A stretch of DNA of 64,000 bases from Drechmeria coniospora (taxonomy: Eukaryota > Ascomycota > Sordariomycetes > Hypocreales > Ophiocordycipitaceae), in the NCBI RefSeq assembly GCF_001625195.1, contig NC_054390.1, positions 930,001-994,000 on the forward strand, read 5' to 3'. Every line of letters begins with the position of its first letter. Position 1 is the first letter of the stretch. This document shows, piece after piece, positions 21,656 through 33,369 of the stretch. Under the pieces are notes generated by a model. That model saw nothing but the letters and a program-made list of their open reading frames with translations. It had not been told where the DNA came from and made no database searches. The translations under genes were made by a program, and so were the position numbers.

Positions 21656-24406
21656 ATGGAACAATGGGGCTCGCGGCGCCTCGCACTCGCCGCTTCGCTC
21701 CTTAGCCACCCTTCCCTCTTCTCCAACTCGCTCTCTAGCCGCGGCCGCAGCTCCTGTACGGCCGTCGCCCGTCTTCACACCCGACGTCGCTCGACCAGGA
21801 ACCCAAAGCAGGCTGCGTTGCCGACTTCGGCGGCACGAACCTCGACTCCGGCTCCCCCCTCGAAGCCCTCCTACGGCCACGACGCCTCCATCATGACGAC
21901 GACCGTCGAGCTGGCCACGGTGCCCTCGGCCGACACCCCCGGCACCTGCCTCTACATGCACCACGATAAACGCTCCTACGTCTTCGGCCGCGTTCCCGAG
22001 GGCACCCAGCGCGCCTTTGGCAGCCGCAAGGTCCATCTCGGCAGCACCGAGCATGTGTTCCTCAGCGGCCCCGTCGGCTGGGACCAGATGGGCGGCCTCA
22101 TCGGCTACCTCCTCAGCGTCGGCGGCGCCCTCGACGCCGCCCGCGAGAACACGGTGCAGGAGAACGAAAAGCGCAAGGGCATGGGCCAGAAGCTGCTGAA
22201 GCAATCCGTCCACGCCGGCATCGGTGTCCACGCCGGCGACAACCTCTGCCATGTCATGGCCGCCTGTCGACCCGTCATCTTTCGCCAGCCCATCAGCGTT
22301 CGACCGTATGAGCACAGGACGGACCCGAGGACCGACGATGCGGCGAATGTCGACCCGGACTGGTCGGACGATGCGATCCGAGTGTGGAAGATACCCGTCC
22401 GGAGATCGCGCTCGAGCAGTCCACCGAAGCGCCGCCGCAGCTCCGTCGACGGCGCCGACCCGGATACCTTCAAGCCGCGCTCGTCCCTCTCGGACCCGAC
22501 CGTGGCCGCCATGGTCGTCGAGAGAATCATGTTCAGCGGCAGCCTCAGCAACAGATCGGTTCTCTCGCGTCGGAACATCGGCCGCCTCGAGCCTGCGGAC
22601 CTAGCCGTCACCATCCAAAACGGTGTTCTCGTGCCGTACAAGGGCCCTTACGCGGATGTCCCGAACCCCAACGATGCCGCCTGGCTATTTCCAGCCCCAA
22701 ACGACACCTCCGGAGACGCCGCCGCCGGAGACGGCACCCTAGCCATCAACCACTTCCCCATACCACGGACCTCGTACGGCGAGACGTCCATGTCCTACAT
22801 CGTCAAGTGCCACGACCGCCGAGGTAAATTCAACGCCGCCGAGGCCAGTCGGCTGGGCGTCAAGGTCCAGGACTTTAAGCTCCTGACCGCAGGCCAGAAT
22901 GCCCAAGGCAAGGATGGCCTTACCGTCACGCCCGACATGGTTCTCGGCGAGCCCCAACCCGGAAGGGGCATCGTCGTCGCCGACATTCCCTCGCCAGACT
23001 TCATCGCACCCTTCATGGAGCGACCCGAGTGGGACAGCTCGGAGCTCATGGCGTACGTTGCCGTCATGTATTGGATACTGGGTCCCACCATCGCCGAAGA
23101 TGCCCGAGTGCAGTCCTTCATCGCCAAGCACGCCGACATCAAGCACGTCTTTTGCGCCGAGGACACCTGCCCCAACATGGTGACCCATCCAGGCGCCGCC
23201 GAGATGCAGGTGAAGCTACGGCGAGTGGACCCCAAGAGGTTTCCCCTGACCAAGTTCGTCAACACCGTCCAGTTTCCAGCCCCGGCCGCCGATGCACCCG
23301 TCGAGCTTGGACGGGCCGGCGCGAAGCTGCAGCTCATGCCGCGCCTCGTCTTTAATCACGAGGCCGTGGCCCCCTTCCCGGACCTCGTCAAGGCCTCCAA
23401 CGCAGTTCACCCCAAGGTCCTCGAGCTCGCCCAACTGGCGGAAGCAGAAGCGTCCGACGCCAACCTGCGAGCGAGGATCGACGAGAGCGAAAAGGACATT
23501 CCGAACAGGGATGCCGAAATCATCCCCCTCGGCACAGGCTCCTCCGTCCCCAGCAAGCACCGAAACGTCTCCGGAACGCTGATCCTCGTCCCCGGCATCG
23601 GCAACTACCTGCTCGACTGTGGCGAGGGCACTCTTGGCCAGATGAGAAGAGCCTTTGACCCCGACGAGGCCGCCGACGTTCTTCGCAACCTCCGGTGCGT
23701 CGTCGTCAGCCACGTGCACGCCGACCACCACCTCGGGCTCGTCTCCCTCCTCAAGGCCTGGTACGAGCAAACGCTCAAGGACAGTAGCAAGGCCACGATT
23801 GCCATCTCCTGCATCGGCCGCTACCGCACCATGCTCGAGGAGCTCGCTCAGGTCGAGGACTTTGGCTTCCACCGCCTGCGCTTCCCGTCCTGCCCTTCAA
23901 CCGACGACCGCGACCGCGACACGACGACGCGCGACGACCTGGGCGACGAAAACTTTGGCCTCGCCTGCATCAAGCGCATCCCCGTGCCGCACTGCTGGCG
24001 CTCTTACGCGACCGAGCTCGAGCTTACGTCGGGCCTGCGCATCGCCTACTCGGGCGACTGCCGGCCGTCGACCGCCTTCGCCCAGGCCTGCCTCGGCGCC
24101 CACCTGCTCGTGCACGAGTGCACCTTTGACGACGATAAGCAGGACCACGCCAAGGCCAAGAAGCACTCCACCATGGCCGAGGCCCTCGGCGTCGCCCGCG
24201 AGATGAAGGCCCGCCGCACCCTGCTGACGCACTTTTCCCAGCGCTACAGCAAAGCTGCCAGCCTGCGTCGCGAGCGTGTCTCGGGCGAAGAGCAAGGAGT
24301 CCTGCTTGCCTTTGACCTTATGAGGGTCCGCCTTGGCGATTTTCAAGAGGCCGCATGCTACGTGCCCGCGGTGCAGGCGCTGATGGAGAACTTGGCCTAC
24401 AATTAG
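21656..24406 (+). CDS. TRZ1: tRNase Z, long form (tRNA 3'-processing endonuclease)
   Basis: The chosen ATG at 21656 gives 916 residues; the frame opens upstream only at a TTG. The long form has two halves. The N-terminal, inactive half includes YVFGRVPEGTQRAF and LSGPVGWDQMGGLIGYLLSV. The C-terminal half is catalytic. It carries GTGSSVPSKHRNVSG near residue 625, the zinc motif SHVHADHHLGL near 685, and the closing motif LTHFSQRYSK near 857. The enzyme removes 3' trailers from pre-tRNAs before CCA addition, in nucleus and mitochondria. The first ~50 residues are basic and hydrophobic, like a mitochondrial presequence. A second in-frame ATG at 21893 (residue 80) could give a nuclear form. No intron is needed. 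Confidence 0.95.
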   Translation: MEQWGSRRLALAASLLSHPSLFSNSLSSRGRSSCTAVARLHTRRRSTRNPKQAALPTSAARTSTPAPPSKPSYGHDASIMTTTVELATVPSADTPGTCLYMHHDKRSYVFGRVPEGTQRAFGSRKVHLGSTEHVFLSGPVGWDQMGGLIGYLLSVGGALDAARENTVQENEKRKGMGQKLLKQSVHAGIGVHAGDNLCHVMAACRPVIFRQPISVRPYEHRTDPRTDDAANVDPDWSDDAIRVWKIPVRRSRSSSPPKRRRSSVDGADPDTFKPRSSLSDPTVAAMVVERIMFSGSLSNRSVLSRRNIGRLEPADLAVTIQNGVLVPYKGPYADVPNPNDAAWLFPAPNDTSGDAAAGDGTLAINHFPIPRTSYGETSMSYIVKCHDRRGKFNAAEASRLGVKVQDFKLLTAGQNAQGKDGLTVTPDMVLGEPQPGRGIVVADIPSPDFIAPFMERPEWDSSELMAYVAVMYWILGPTIAEDARVQSFIAKHADIKHVFCAEDTCPNMVTHPGAAEMQVKLRRVDPKRFPLTKFVNTVQFPAPAADAPVELGRAGAKLQLMPRLVFNHEAVAPFPDLVKASNAVHPKVLELAQLAEAEASDANLRARIDESEKDIPNRDAEIIPLGTGSSVPSKHRNVSGTLILVPGIGNYLLDCGEGTLGQMRRAFDPDEAADVLRNLRCVVVSHVHADHHLGLVSLLKAWYEQTLKDSSKATIAISCIGRYRTMLEELAQVEDFGFHRLRFPSCPSTDDRDRDTTTRDDLGDENFGLACIKRIPVPHCWRSYATELELTSGLRIAYSGDCRPSTAFAQACLGAHLLVHECTFDDDKQDHAKAKKHSTMAEALGVAREMKARRTLLTHFSQRYSKAASLRRERVSGEEQGVLLAFDLMRVRLGDFQEAACYVPAVQALMENLAYN

Positions 24407-24643
24407 ACGACGATGGATATTCGTATATACCACTTTGGCGAGGGAGAAATTCTTGCCCCTAGCCAGTCCCTGATACCTGTCTCCTCACTTTCACTCTGCT
24501 ATGCTTTTAGCATGATAAACAAATCCCTGCTTGAAAATATAGACGTAGACTTGGACTGTCCACCCCGACTCATCCCCGAATAGTGATCCCACGGGTAACT
24601 CGACGCCTCCTCGGTCTTGCCCCAGCCTCCAACGCGCTCGCAC

Positions 24644-26104
24644 TCAGTTCCTCCGTCGATCTCTTGTCTGTTGCCTCTCCATGTTACCGGCGCCACCACC
24701 AGCAACATTGTAGTAGTACGAATCGAGCGTCCACGAACTCGCCTTCGGCTCCGCCGCACTGCCGTCCTTGCTGTGGCCAGTCGATTCCCCCGAGACGGTG
24801 CGATCATCGTGGCATAGGCGCGTGCGTAAAATTGTCGGTCGCGGGGTCGGCACTGGCAGCGACTGGTGGTCACTCAGCTCGGAGACAGCCTCCAAAAGGA
24901 AGCACGAGCCCTCCCGGCTTCTAAAATCTGACACATCAGACACCGATGGGCGGCAACGTAGAGGGGTTGGTGATGAAGGTGATGCAGGCGACATCATGTG
25001 GCCATCGCAATAGGTTACATCCCTGTGCCGGTACGGCTTGGCTGATGCCTGGACAGCGGCCGAGTCCGCGACATGGACACTTGTATTAGCCACCCTTGTG
25101 CTGGCATTCCGTCGGCATGGCACCTGGGCTAGAGTCCCAATCCCAGTCTGTTTCGTCTCTGAAGGGGACACATTCTGAAATCGCTCGGAAGGCACTGTTG
25201 CCGTATCATGGATGATTTTCGTTGCCAGGGATCTCGTCCGCGTCGGAACCGGCAGGCCGTCTCGCGTCGTTGACATCATCGTCTCAACCTTCAGCTGGGA
25301 GTCGTACTCGAAGCGAAGCTTCCGACTCACTCTAGCGTCCTTGCGTAGCGTGACGATGCTTGCAACAAGGGCGTCGCTCATCTCCCGCATGGCCGCTTGC
25401 GTCGGTAGCGGGTACAGCTTCATCCAGGACTTGATGATTCTCAGGAGCCGCGGTTCTGTTCGAATCATGTCCCGCTTCATGGAGTACGTATGGCGTGCCT
25501 TGATGGCGGCCCTCAGATCCGTTAGCATCTGCGCCTCGGAGCCCACGACGGCAAGTATGCACGCCTCACATCTGCCCATCTCGCTCATCGGCGCAGCCGA
25601 TTCGGGCGCCTCGCGCAGGAAAACTTTCATGAAGAGATCTTTTCCGAGCCACAACGCCGTCGTGTTGTCCATCCTCTCCAGCCATTCGCTCAGAGGCCAT
25701 GGGATGCTGTTGTTGGCACGATGTCTCCTGAACCGGTTGAGATGTACCGTGCATTCGCGGGCGACCAGCACCATGAGCTTCCGCACGACGCGTGGATCAA
25801 GCGGCTTGTGCATGAGGCACAGATTGGCGTGCGTCAGGGAGACCGGAGAGCGATATTTGGCTATGGAGGTGCCGATGCGGGTGATGAAGCCGACGATGCC
25901 TGTTGGTCGCAGGAGGCATCCGTCTAGACGCTTCATCAAGTCTTTTTGAACGTGAGTCCGTTCCATTCCAGAGAGCGTCTTGTCGAGGTAGAGCAGACTG
26001 GTAAGCTTGTCGAGCGCCTCGTCGGAAATCTCCCTCAAGGCGCTGTCAACGTCCGGTACACGCCGCCGGCTGCGCTTCGTGCAGGGTCTGCTGCGGACCA
26101 GCAT
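24644..26104 (-). CDS. Conserved hypothetical fungal protein
   Basis: An intact 486-residue frame opens MLVRSRPCTKRSRRRVPDVD. Residues 15-270 look folded and helical. They include SDEALDKLTSLLYLDKTLSG, VRKLMVLVARECTVHLNRFR and, near residue 181, MGRCEACILAVVGSEAQ. The RCEACILAxVGG-type segment, with its two Cys, recurs in uncharacterised Sordariomycete proteins I remember, and no function is known to me. Residues 290-486 are disordered, rich in Ser, Thr and Pro. No signal peptide or membrane helix is visible. The start is the first ATG of the open frame; an upstream exon cannot be excluded. The gene converges on tRNase Z, with 237 bases between stops, and lies behind the LAMMER kinase on the same strand. 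Confidence 0.75.
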   Translation of the reverse strand: MLVRSRPCTKRSRRRVPDVDSALREISDEALDKLTSLLYLDKTLSGMERTHVQKDLMKRLDGCLLRPTGIVGFITRIGTSIAKYRSPVSLTHANLCLMHKPLDPRVVRKLMVLVARECTVHLNRFRRHRANNSIPWPLSEWLERMDNTTALWLGKDLFMKVFLREAPESAAPMSEMGRCEACILAVVGSEAQMLTDLRAAIKARHTYSMKRDMIRTEPRLLRIIKSWMKLYPLPTQAAMREMSDALVASIVTLRKDARVSRKLRFEYDSQLKVETMMSTTRDGLPVPTRTRSLATKIIHDTATVPSERFQNVSPSETKQTGIGTLAQVPCRRNASTRVANTSVHVADSAAVQASAKPYRHRDVTYCDGHMMSPASPSSPTPLRCRPSVSDVSDFRSREGSCFLLEAVSELSDHQSLPVPTPRPTILRTRLCHDDRTVSGESTGHSKDGSAAEPKASSWTLDSYYYNVAGGGAGNMERQQTRDRRRN

Positions 26105-26952
26105 GTTGGATGTCGAAGATTCACCGAGAGAATCACAGAGATGCTTGCAATGTATAGCGAGTCCAAGAGTTGGCGATCAGCAAGAGAGAACCGACAGACG
26201 ACTGGCTGGATGAACGGCACCCGCTGCTGCAAGGCTGGCAGGCAGGATCTCGAGCGGCTGTTCTTGGTAAAATAACGAAGAGTCGTTTGACAAAGGTTCC
26301 GTCCGAGTACTCATCAATGCAAACGGGCTGCCATCAAGTAGCTGTTGTGTTCAAACAACAAAGTTCGCGGAGCGGACAAAGCATGCTACCGATGGTTAGC
26401 CCATACTTCCAAAGTAGTTGTATCGGCATACCGCATACAAACGGGATGGGCCCTTTCCCAGTCGGAATGGGTTTCCTTTGTCGTCCAAACCTAGGAGGCA
26501 GACTATACGGTCCAGCGATCAAGCCGGTGTTCGGGTCGGCACTGTTGGGCACTCCTGCGGGCCATCCTTGGGACCGGCAGCCCCGAAAGGAATGCACTGC
26601 GGGCAGAACGCTGAGGAGAATTAGAGACTGATGTAAACTAGGCTCGCAAACCCCAAACTTGTTGCCCTCGTGTGCCACGCCGGTTTCCAGCCACCGAAAG
26701 ACTCCAAGTTCACAGACGTATTCTTTCCTGCATTCGCTCGCATCCTCGAATGCCGAGGCAAGTCTGTATCGGTCCACAAGGGTATGCAACCGAGCTGGAT
26801 GATGTGGAAGTGCTGCAGACGGTGCACCCCATGGGGCGGAATCGCAAAGGCACAAAGGGCGTCCATTGGTCTACCAGACACAGCTCCCGACGTCAAGATG
26901 GGTTACGACGAAACGGGTGGATGCCGAGTGTGAAGAGTCGACCGAGCACGCG
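26105..26952. other. Short interval upstream of the hypothetical gene, no gene seen
   Basis: This 0.85 kb separates two minus-strand genes. It would contain the promoter of the hypothetical gene and the 3' end of the kinase gene. I see no repeat, RNA gene or supported frame. Confidence 0.5.
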
Positions 26953-29249
26953 TCAGCCGACGAACGGCGCTTGCCTCGGATGCTCCCGCTCGACCCGTTG
27001 TCTCTCGAGGCGGATCCTGGCCGCTTCGGTCCCGTCGTCGGGACCGGCCATCTCCTTAAACCAGGCGTGATTCAGGGCTTCCCTGGCGGTGATGCGCTTG
27101 GCGGGGTCGAAGATGAAGATTTTGTTGAGCAAGTCGAGCAAGTTATGAAAATATGTGGTGGATGGGAATATATCCTGCAGCCCGATTAGGGACGACGTCC
27201 GGCGGAAAGTCAAGGGTAGACGCGGGCATGCACGGCTGGACGTACACGAAGCTTCTTCATGGCCTTGACGAATCTCCGGGAACCACGAGTGGTTTCCGTC
27301 GCAGGGTAGTCCAGTTTCAGGCGCTTGAAGTATCTGAGCAAGAAGCTGTCAGCATCTCGACATGGCAGCAGGCGCGGCGGAGGTGACGGATGGCGCTCGA
27401 CCTACTTTGACGCCGGGTTCCCGCCACTGCGGGTGGACATTTTGTTCACCGTCTGGACCAGATGAGGGTCAATACGACGACCGACGACGGCCTCCATCAT
27501 GGCGAGGTGTTCGAGGTTGTCGTGGGTCTGGAACAAGGCATCGCCGGTGAAGAACTCGACGAGGATGCAGCCGATGCTCCAGATGTCGCAGGGAAAGGAC
27601 CAGCCGATGCCCAGGATGATCTCGGGGGCGCGGTAGTGGCGCGTGGAGACGACGGAGCTGTGGTACTCGTCCTGGAAGGTGGCGGAGCCAAAGTCGATGA
27701 GTCGAATTTCGGTGTCGAGGAGGACGCGACGCTGGGTGGCCTGGCGGTTTACGGCCGTCGAGGAGGAGGGGATTTTGCGGTTGTAGGTGAAGGTTTGATA
27801 GGTGTTGTCGCAGAGCAGGATGTTCTCGGGCTTCAGGTCCGTGTGGATCAGGTTGAGGTCGTGCAGGACTAGTGGAGGGTTAGGACGGGTCGCGGAAGCA
27901 GGCTCGTCAAAGGTCGGCGAGGGAAGGAGGCTCACAAGCAACGCTGACGAACAGCTGTCGAGCGAGGCTCTGGATGTGGCTGTTGGGGAAGGGCACGAAG
28001 CCGTTTCCCTTTAAGAAATCAAAGACGCTCTGGCCGAGGAGGTCCATGACGATGCAGATGTGGCCGCGGTAGTCGAAGCAGTCTCGCAGATGGATGCATC
28101 GGTTCCGCTTGTCATCGTCGTTGGCTTCGAGGGTGGCGAGGACGCGCAGCTCGATCCTCGAGGCATCGCGGTACTTTTGCACGGACCGGATGATCTTGAC
28201 GGCGACGGATTTGTTGAGCTTTCGGTCGCGCGCCTGGACGACCTTGCCGAAGGTGCCTTGGCCGAGGAGTTTCGTGATTTGGTCTGCTCCGGGTCAGCCA
28301 TCATCGGCGGGTGCCGTCGTTCGGGACGGCTCACATTTCTCGGTAAGATTGGCATCGGGCACGACGATGTAGTGGCCGTCGTCGTCGTCGACCTTGTGGT
28401 TCTTGTCGTGAAGGCGCTGCCGTGGTCCGTGACGTTAGCCAGGTGTCCGGCTTGCCCATGCGTGCGGCGGGACAAGGGCGACGACGAGCACGAGGCAAGG
28501 GGCGGGGCTAGGATCAAAGGAAGGCAACGGAGGGGACGGAGGGACGGCCAGGAGGGGTTGGGGCAAGTCAAATCAAAGGCAAGGAGAAGTGAGGAGGGAG
28601 AAGGGGGATGAGTGAGAGGAGGGGTGAGGGAGAGGGGGTTGGAGGGGGGGGGGGGGGGACAAACGTCGTGGACGACTCGGACGTGGACCTCGGATGCTTT
28701 CTTGGGCGGAAAGGGCGGCGGACGGTAGGCGAAGAACTGGTCGCCGAGGCCGTCGAGGTCCCTTCGCTTGGCTTCGTTGGCAACCTGCTGCCGGGTCCTC
28801 TTCCGCTTGAGCGATGCCTGAACGTGGTCGTAATGGCTCGCCGACGACGACGACGTCGGGCCGTTGGCGTGCAGGGCGGAGTGGGCGTGGTCGGCTAGCA
28901 TGGCGGAGCCGACGGGCGTCGTGCTCGGGAGCAGATGCTGAGGCGAGTCGTTGGGGCGTGAGGCGAGACCGGGGAGGTGATGGCTGGACGATGTGCCATC
29001 GTCCCGTCTCCGCCTCTTCACCGGCTGCTGGGAATGCAGGTCGCGGCTCGGCGGCAGGGCGGTGCTGCCGTTTGTCAGCCCGTGGGTCGCGCCGTTGGTC
29101 AGTTTCCGGCTCGTGTTGGCCTCGGGCTCGGGCGTGTCGTGGATGACGATGATCTCCTTGGGGAGACCGTTGCGGTAGAAGGTATTCCAGTCGGGCTCGC
29201 GGGATCGGCGGCGTTTCCGCGCCACGTCTTCGGCGGCGACGGTGGCCAT
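26953..29249 (-). CDS. lkh1: LAMMER/CLK dual-specificity protein kinase
   Basis: Six exons join in frame: 29249-28665, 28416-28335, 28283-27936, 27868-27406, 27333-27246 and 27174-26953 (595 residues). Residues 1-195 are disordered with KRRR motifs. The kinase domain follows: glycine loop [17 protein letters not shown] lysine, catalytic HTDLKPEN near residue 350, DFG near 397, and [11 protein letters not shown]. The family signature is [11 protein letters not shown] near residue 460; the canonical form is EHLAMMERILG. The domain ends with [22 protein letters not shown] kinases phosphorylate SR-type splicing factors and other nuclear proteins; fission yeast Lkh1 and budding yeast Kns1 are homologues. 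Intron 1 starts GTTTGT followed by a run of fifteen C on the sense strand. The 5' leader is rich in CGA/ACG trinucleotides at about 29260-29500. Confidence 0.94.
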
Positions 29250-32200
29250 TGTGGACGAGCGGAAGACGTCGCCGTCGTGGTGTGTCTCTCGCTAGGGGTG
29301 GCGGGTTTGGGTCATTGACGTCGTCGTCGAGGTTGCGACGATGCGTCGTCGTGTTGGCCGTGGCGGTCTCGGCCGTGGCGGTTGGAGGGCGTCGTGATTG
29401 TCGTCGTCGCCGTGGTGGTGATTGTCGTCGTTGACGCCGCCGTCGTCGTCGTTGGTTGTGATGGTGATGGTCGTCGTGCGTCGTCGTCGTGGCCGTGACG
29501 GTGGCCGTGCGGAGGGGGGGGGGACGGTGCACTGACGTGACGGTCATTACAGCAGGTACTTACTGGGCACCTGGCACTGTGGGCACGTCGCCGGTTCCTG
29601 GGTGGACACTGGTTCGAGCCAAGTACTCCGTGCTCGTACCGTACGCGGTACGGTGCGAAGTGTGCGGCCCAGTCAGGGCGGGTTGCGGGCGGGTACTGGT
29701 CCGATTTAGGTCTCTGGTCTTGGTGGCACGGAGAATTGCTCACCCGATATGGTACCGATCACCCCATGTTGCCTACTAGGTATTTACCGGTCGCGGTACT
29801 CGGCCACCCGCACCGCAACGCTCCATTACTCGGTACCTGTACAACCAATCTCAGGTACGGCGTAACATGGGCACAGTACACCTCGCAGTTCGTACGGTAC
29901 AGTCGATGGTCCCGATGTTGGCCTAGCGGTGGTTGATGGCTCGAACGCATAAGTACATGTTTTGATACGGCAGCAGATTTCTCATCACCACGCACCATTT
30001 CACTTTTATCGCAAAGGTGCTGTGCAGCATGTACTGTAGATGTGCTGGAAAACTGTGCAAGTAAGTAGGTTGCAAGTAAGTAGGTACTTGCTTGCACTCG
30101 CTACTCTCCGTACAGGTTTTCCAAGCACCCACGCATCAGCCAATGCGGCAGCACACAGTACAACCAAGTAATATTGTCCTTTTATTCCACAGCAGCGTAT
30201 AGGTACATGCACAGTGCACTGTACCGTGCATGTACGGGGCAAAGCATGATGACCATTTTCTTCCCCTGCGCTCTCATTTCTTTTTCCTGCACAAGCACAC
30301 CCACGACGATGAAAGCGACGGCACGAGGTTTCTTACAGCACGTCTTCCGGCACCTCCATGCGTACGCGCACGAGCGCACGTACCTGGGCGTAGCAGTGTT
30401 GCCGCCACGTACGATGCCGCGCACGCAACCGGAGCAGGTGACGCTCGCCGTTGCTGGCGGAGCGTATCGCTGTGGGAGCTTGCCTCCAACCTCCTCCCGA
30501 GTACATTGACGTACTTGCCTGGGCTCGTTTCCCGATGGTTCCATGGTGAAGTGCATCCCTCGTGAATGGATAGATCTCGCGGCGTGCCGTGGAGGCCGGT
30601 TGGAAGGGCCGTCTGCCGACGCTCTGCCCTCGATTCGATCAATGGCCCTTGCACGTGTCGTGGGTTCCGGGCTCGAGGGCGCCGAGGTCGACAGCTGCTG
30701 CGTCGATGGCCGCCTTGGCCGCAGCTGGTCGGTCGCTCACCGTCGACGCGCCAATCCACGACGTCAGCTGGCCTCGACCTCACCGAAATATGACGGACGC
30801 GATCGCCAGCTGACCTAGGCAAGGCTCTCGGCTCATGCACACGACCCTCGTGGCCGATGCACATTATTTTCGCATTCATGCTCCCCCATGGAGGGGCCCA
30901 ACATGTCATGGCCACGGCCGACGCATGGGTGGCGAGGATGGTACGAGGGCGGCCAGGGGGAGGGTGAGTGGATTGTCTGGCATGCAATCGAGTCGAGACA
31001 TAGGTACGTCGGGCTGTCTCTTGCATTCATGGAGGCGTTTTCATCCCTCGGGAGGGCCGGCCCTTGCCTGCCCCTACCAACGTGGCTGCCGGGCTGCCTG
31101 CCTGTCTGCCTGCCTTTTTGCCGGCTTGCCTGCCTGCTCGTCTGCTTGCTGGTCTGCCTGCCTGCTCGTCTGCTTGCTGGTCTGCCTGCTTGCTCGCCTG
31201 CTTGCTCGTCTGCTTGCTCGTCTGCTTGCTCGTCTGCTTGCTCGTCTGCTTGCTCGTTTGCTTGCTCGTCTGCTTGGTCGTCTGCCTTGGTGCCTGCCTG
31301 CTCGCTGGTATGCCTGCCTGCCGATGGTTCTTCCCGGCAACCTCGTCATTTGCTGCGCTGCTCTGCGTGGCCGCCTGGCTCATGACGGCCGCCCTCGTAG
31401 TGCATTCCCTACCAGGTGATGGGACACCTTGGCTGGTCGTGTCGCACAAGTAGCTCTTGCACGTCAAAGCATGGCATATTTTTGTGCACTGTACGCCGTG
31501 GTTTTGATGCAGTTCTGAATGGCGCCCGGGACACATGACGCCTGCTCGTACTGCCGGCGGCGGCGTGCTTGGTGCAGGTGCACGGGAGGACGCCCATCAG
31601 CCTCGCGCCAATCAGCCCCGGGGCCTGGTTGGCGAGCATGCACTGTCGACGCGCATGAAACGGTCGTGGTTTTGGTGAAATCTGGGCCGTCGCGGGATGC
31701 CTGGACAGTGCAGTTCGAGCACGGTGCGGTTCTCGTAGCAGCCGCAGAGGCATTGTTCATGGGTGCTTGGTGATTGGTGGCTTCGTGCGTGTCTGTACGC
31801 GCTGTACGGAGTAGACGGGCCACGAACTATTAGTTGTACTCCTTGTGTGGTGTTGGAGAATTCTAGCCGTAGCGGGATGCTTATACTGTCTTGCAGCACA
31901 GCACGAACACAGCAACGCAATGCTTGTACGGAGCAGTGGGGTTCGGTTCTTGCAGCGCTCGTACTTGTACGTGGCCTCGATACTAGAGGTAATTAGAGAA
32001 CGTCCACTGCACAGTAAGTAATACATCTTTACAATCCAAGTAAGCAAGCACAGCGGTTTTGGTGAATCCTGGTCGTCGTGTTTCGGCTCGTCGGGGAATG
32101 CGTCGTTTCGTTTCCCCATCCAGAGGTGCCCATCCATGGCTGGCGGCGGGCTGGGCCTCATGCTGGAGGAGGGAGGCGGCATCAACCGTCGGTCGGTGAT

Positions 32201-33369
32201 GCAGGCGAGCAAGGATGTCCGGTGCGAGGCCGTCGCTGGGCGGCGACGGCGTCACAGAACGTGCCGCGGTAGGTGGTGATGCGTGCAGCAAAACGTCCAA
32301 CGTATCGCCTCGACATTGTCCAGGCTGGCAAGCTGGCATCACAACGTAGCTTGTCGAAGAGAGTGGCAGCCTCGTGCCGTTCGTCACCGCACATGATGTC
32401 ACGGTGCATCTCGACGCTCCCTGTTGGCAAGACACCGGTCGAGCGATGGGCAACTTGATGGGTCAATCCAGCGACGCCATGGCGGGTGCGTGTGATGCTT
32501 GCACGAGTGCTCCGAACTTGCAACGTGATGGTAGGTGTGTTGTGATAACTGCACTCCGTAGCCTGGCTGGAATAATGGCCAGGGAACAATTAGTGGCAGG
32601 TACGGATACGTGACTAGGAGTACAGTACGGAGAAAACGAAGTACTCCGTACTCCGTACTTGTAGAGCACTAAATTACTTGCATGTACTGTACGGGGCACA
32701 TGGCCATGCATACTATGCCTGGACGCCTCAGTTCGTGTACTTAAGCACAGTATTACTTACAGTACATTACTCCTTACTAGTACAAGTGTTACTGTGCATG
32801 CGTACATACTCCGTACTTGAGTACAACTAATCGCCTACTAATTCCCAGTAGGTTAGTCCGTACGGGACCATGTACAAGTACTTGTCGGGCGATACCAAGT
32901 ACTACAGTAGGTAACATGTTGAATAATAGGCTCCTAGTAATTACAAGGACTGCTGCTCCTTCGAGATGCACGCTATTAATAATCCATATAATCAAGTGCG
33001 CAAAAGTCCCGGAATAGGCCAAGATCGACACCCCAGTACTGAACAACGGACTGTACCCCGTACCGGTAGAGGTAATGAATTACGTGCTCGCAACGACATC
33101 ACGGCAGTACCATTCGCATGCGTAACTCGCATGCCAGTTGCGTATCCAGATAATGCAGCAGCCTTGTCCTACATGTAGATGTCTAGTCGTGAAATCGTCC
33201 ATCGAGCTGGCGTGGCAATGTTCGTCGGAAAGGGAAGCCCGCCGCCGAACGCGCTCAACTCTCTCTTCGTCAACTCTCCCTTCGTCGTCTGGACGCCTCC
33301 GTCGGTGACGCGAGGCAAATGAAACGCCGGCGAGCCGTTGCAAAGCCAAGGTTCCATCCATGCCGTCCT
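29250..33369. other. 4.1 kb gene-poor interval, repeats and GTAC-word arrays
   Basis: The first ~270 bases are CGA/GTC trinucleotide-rich DNA, the probable kinase leader and promoter, with a run of G at about 29512-29522. GTAC-type words are dense at about 29620-30130 and 32600-33070. In between lies ordinary-composition DNA with a 12-bp minisatellite at 31088-31320. All open frames here are low-complexity or lack recognisable domains, so I call no gene. Confidence 0.55.
31088..31320. repeat. 12-bp minisatellite (TGCTTGCTCGTC)n
   Basis: About 19 imperfect head-to-tail copies of a TGCTTGCTCGTC unit are present. The centre (31200-31275) is most regular and the edges drift to TGCCTGCCTG. Open frames across it on both strands (Cys-Leu rich on +, Lys-Gln-Thr-Ser on -) are by-products of the repeat. 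Confidence 0.93.

Noticed and set aside
29608..29625. Second B-box-like GGTTCGAGCC
   Set aside because: It lacks a pairing T-stem and a cloverleaf upstream.
31081..31330. CRISPR-like array
   Set aside because: Units are contiguous 12-mers without spacers, and the DNA is fungal.
30888..31536. Cys/Leu-rich and Lys/Gln/Ser-rich frames at 31 kb
   Set aside because: They are translations of the 12-bp minisatellite in different frames.
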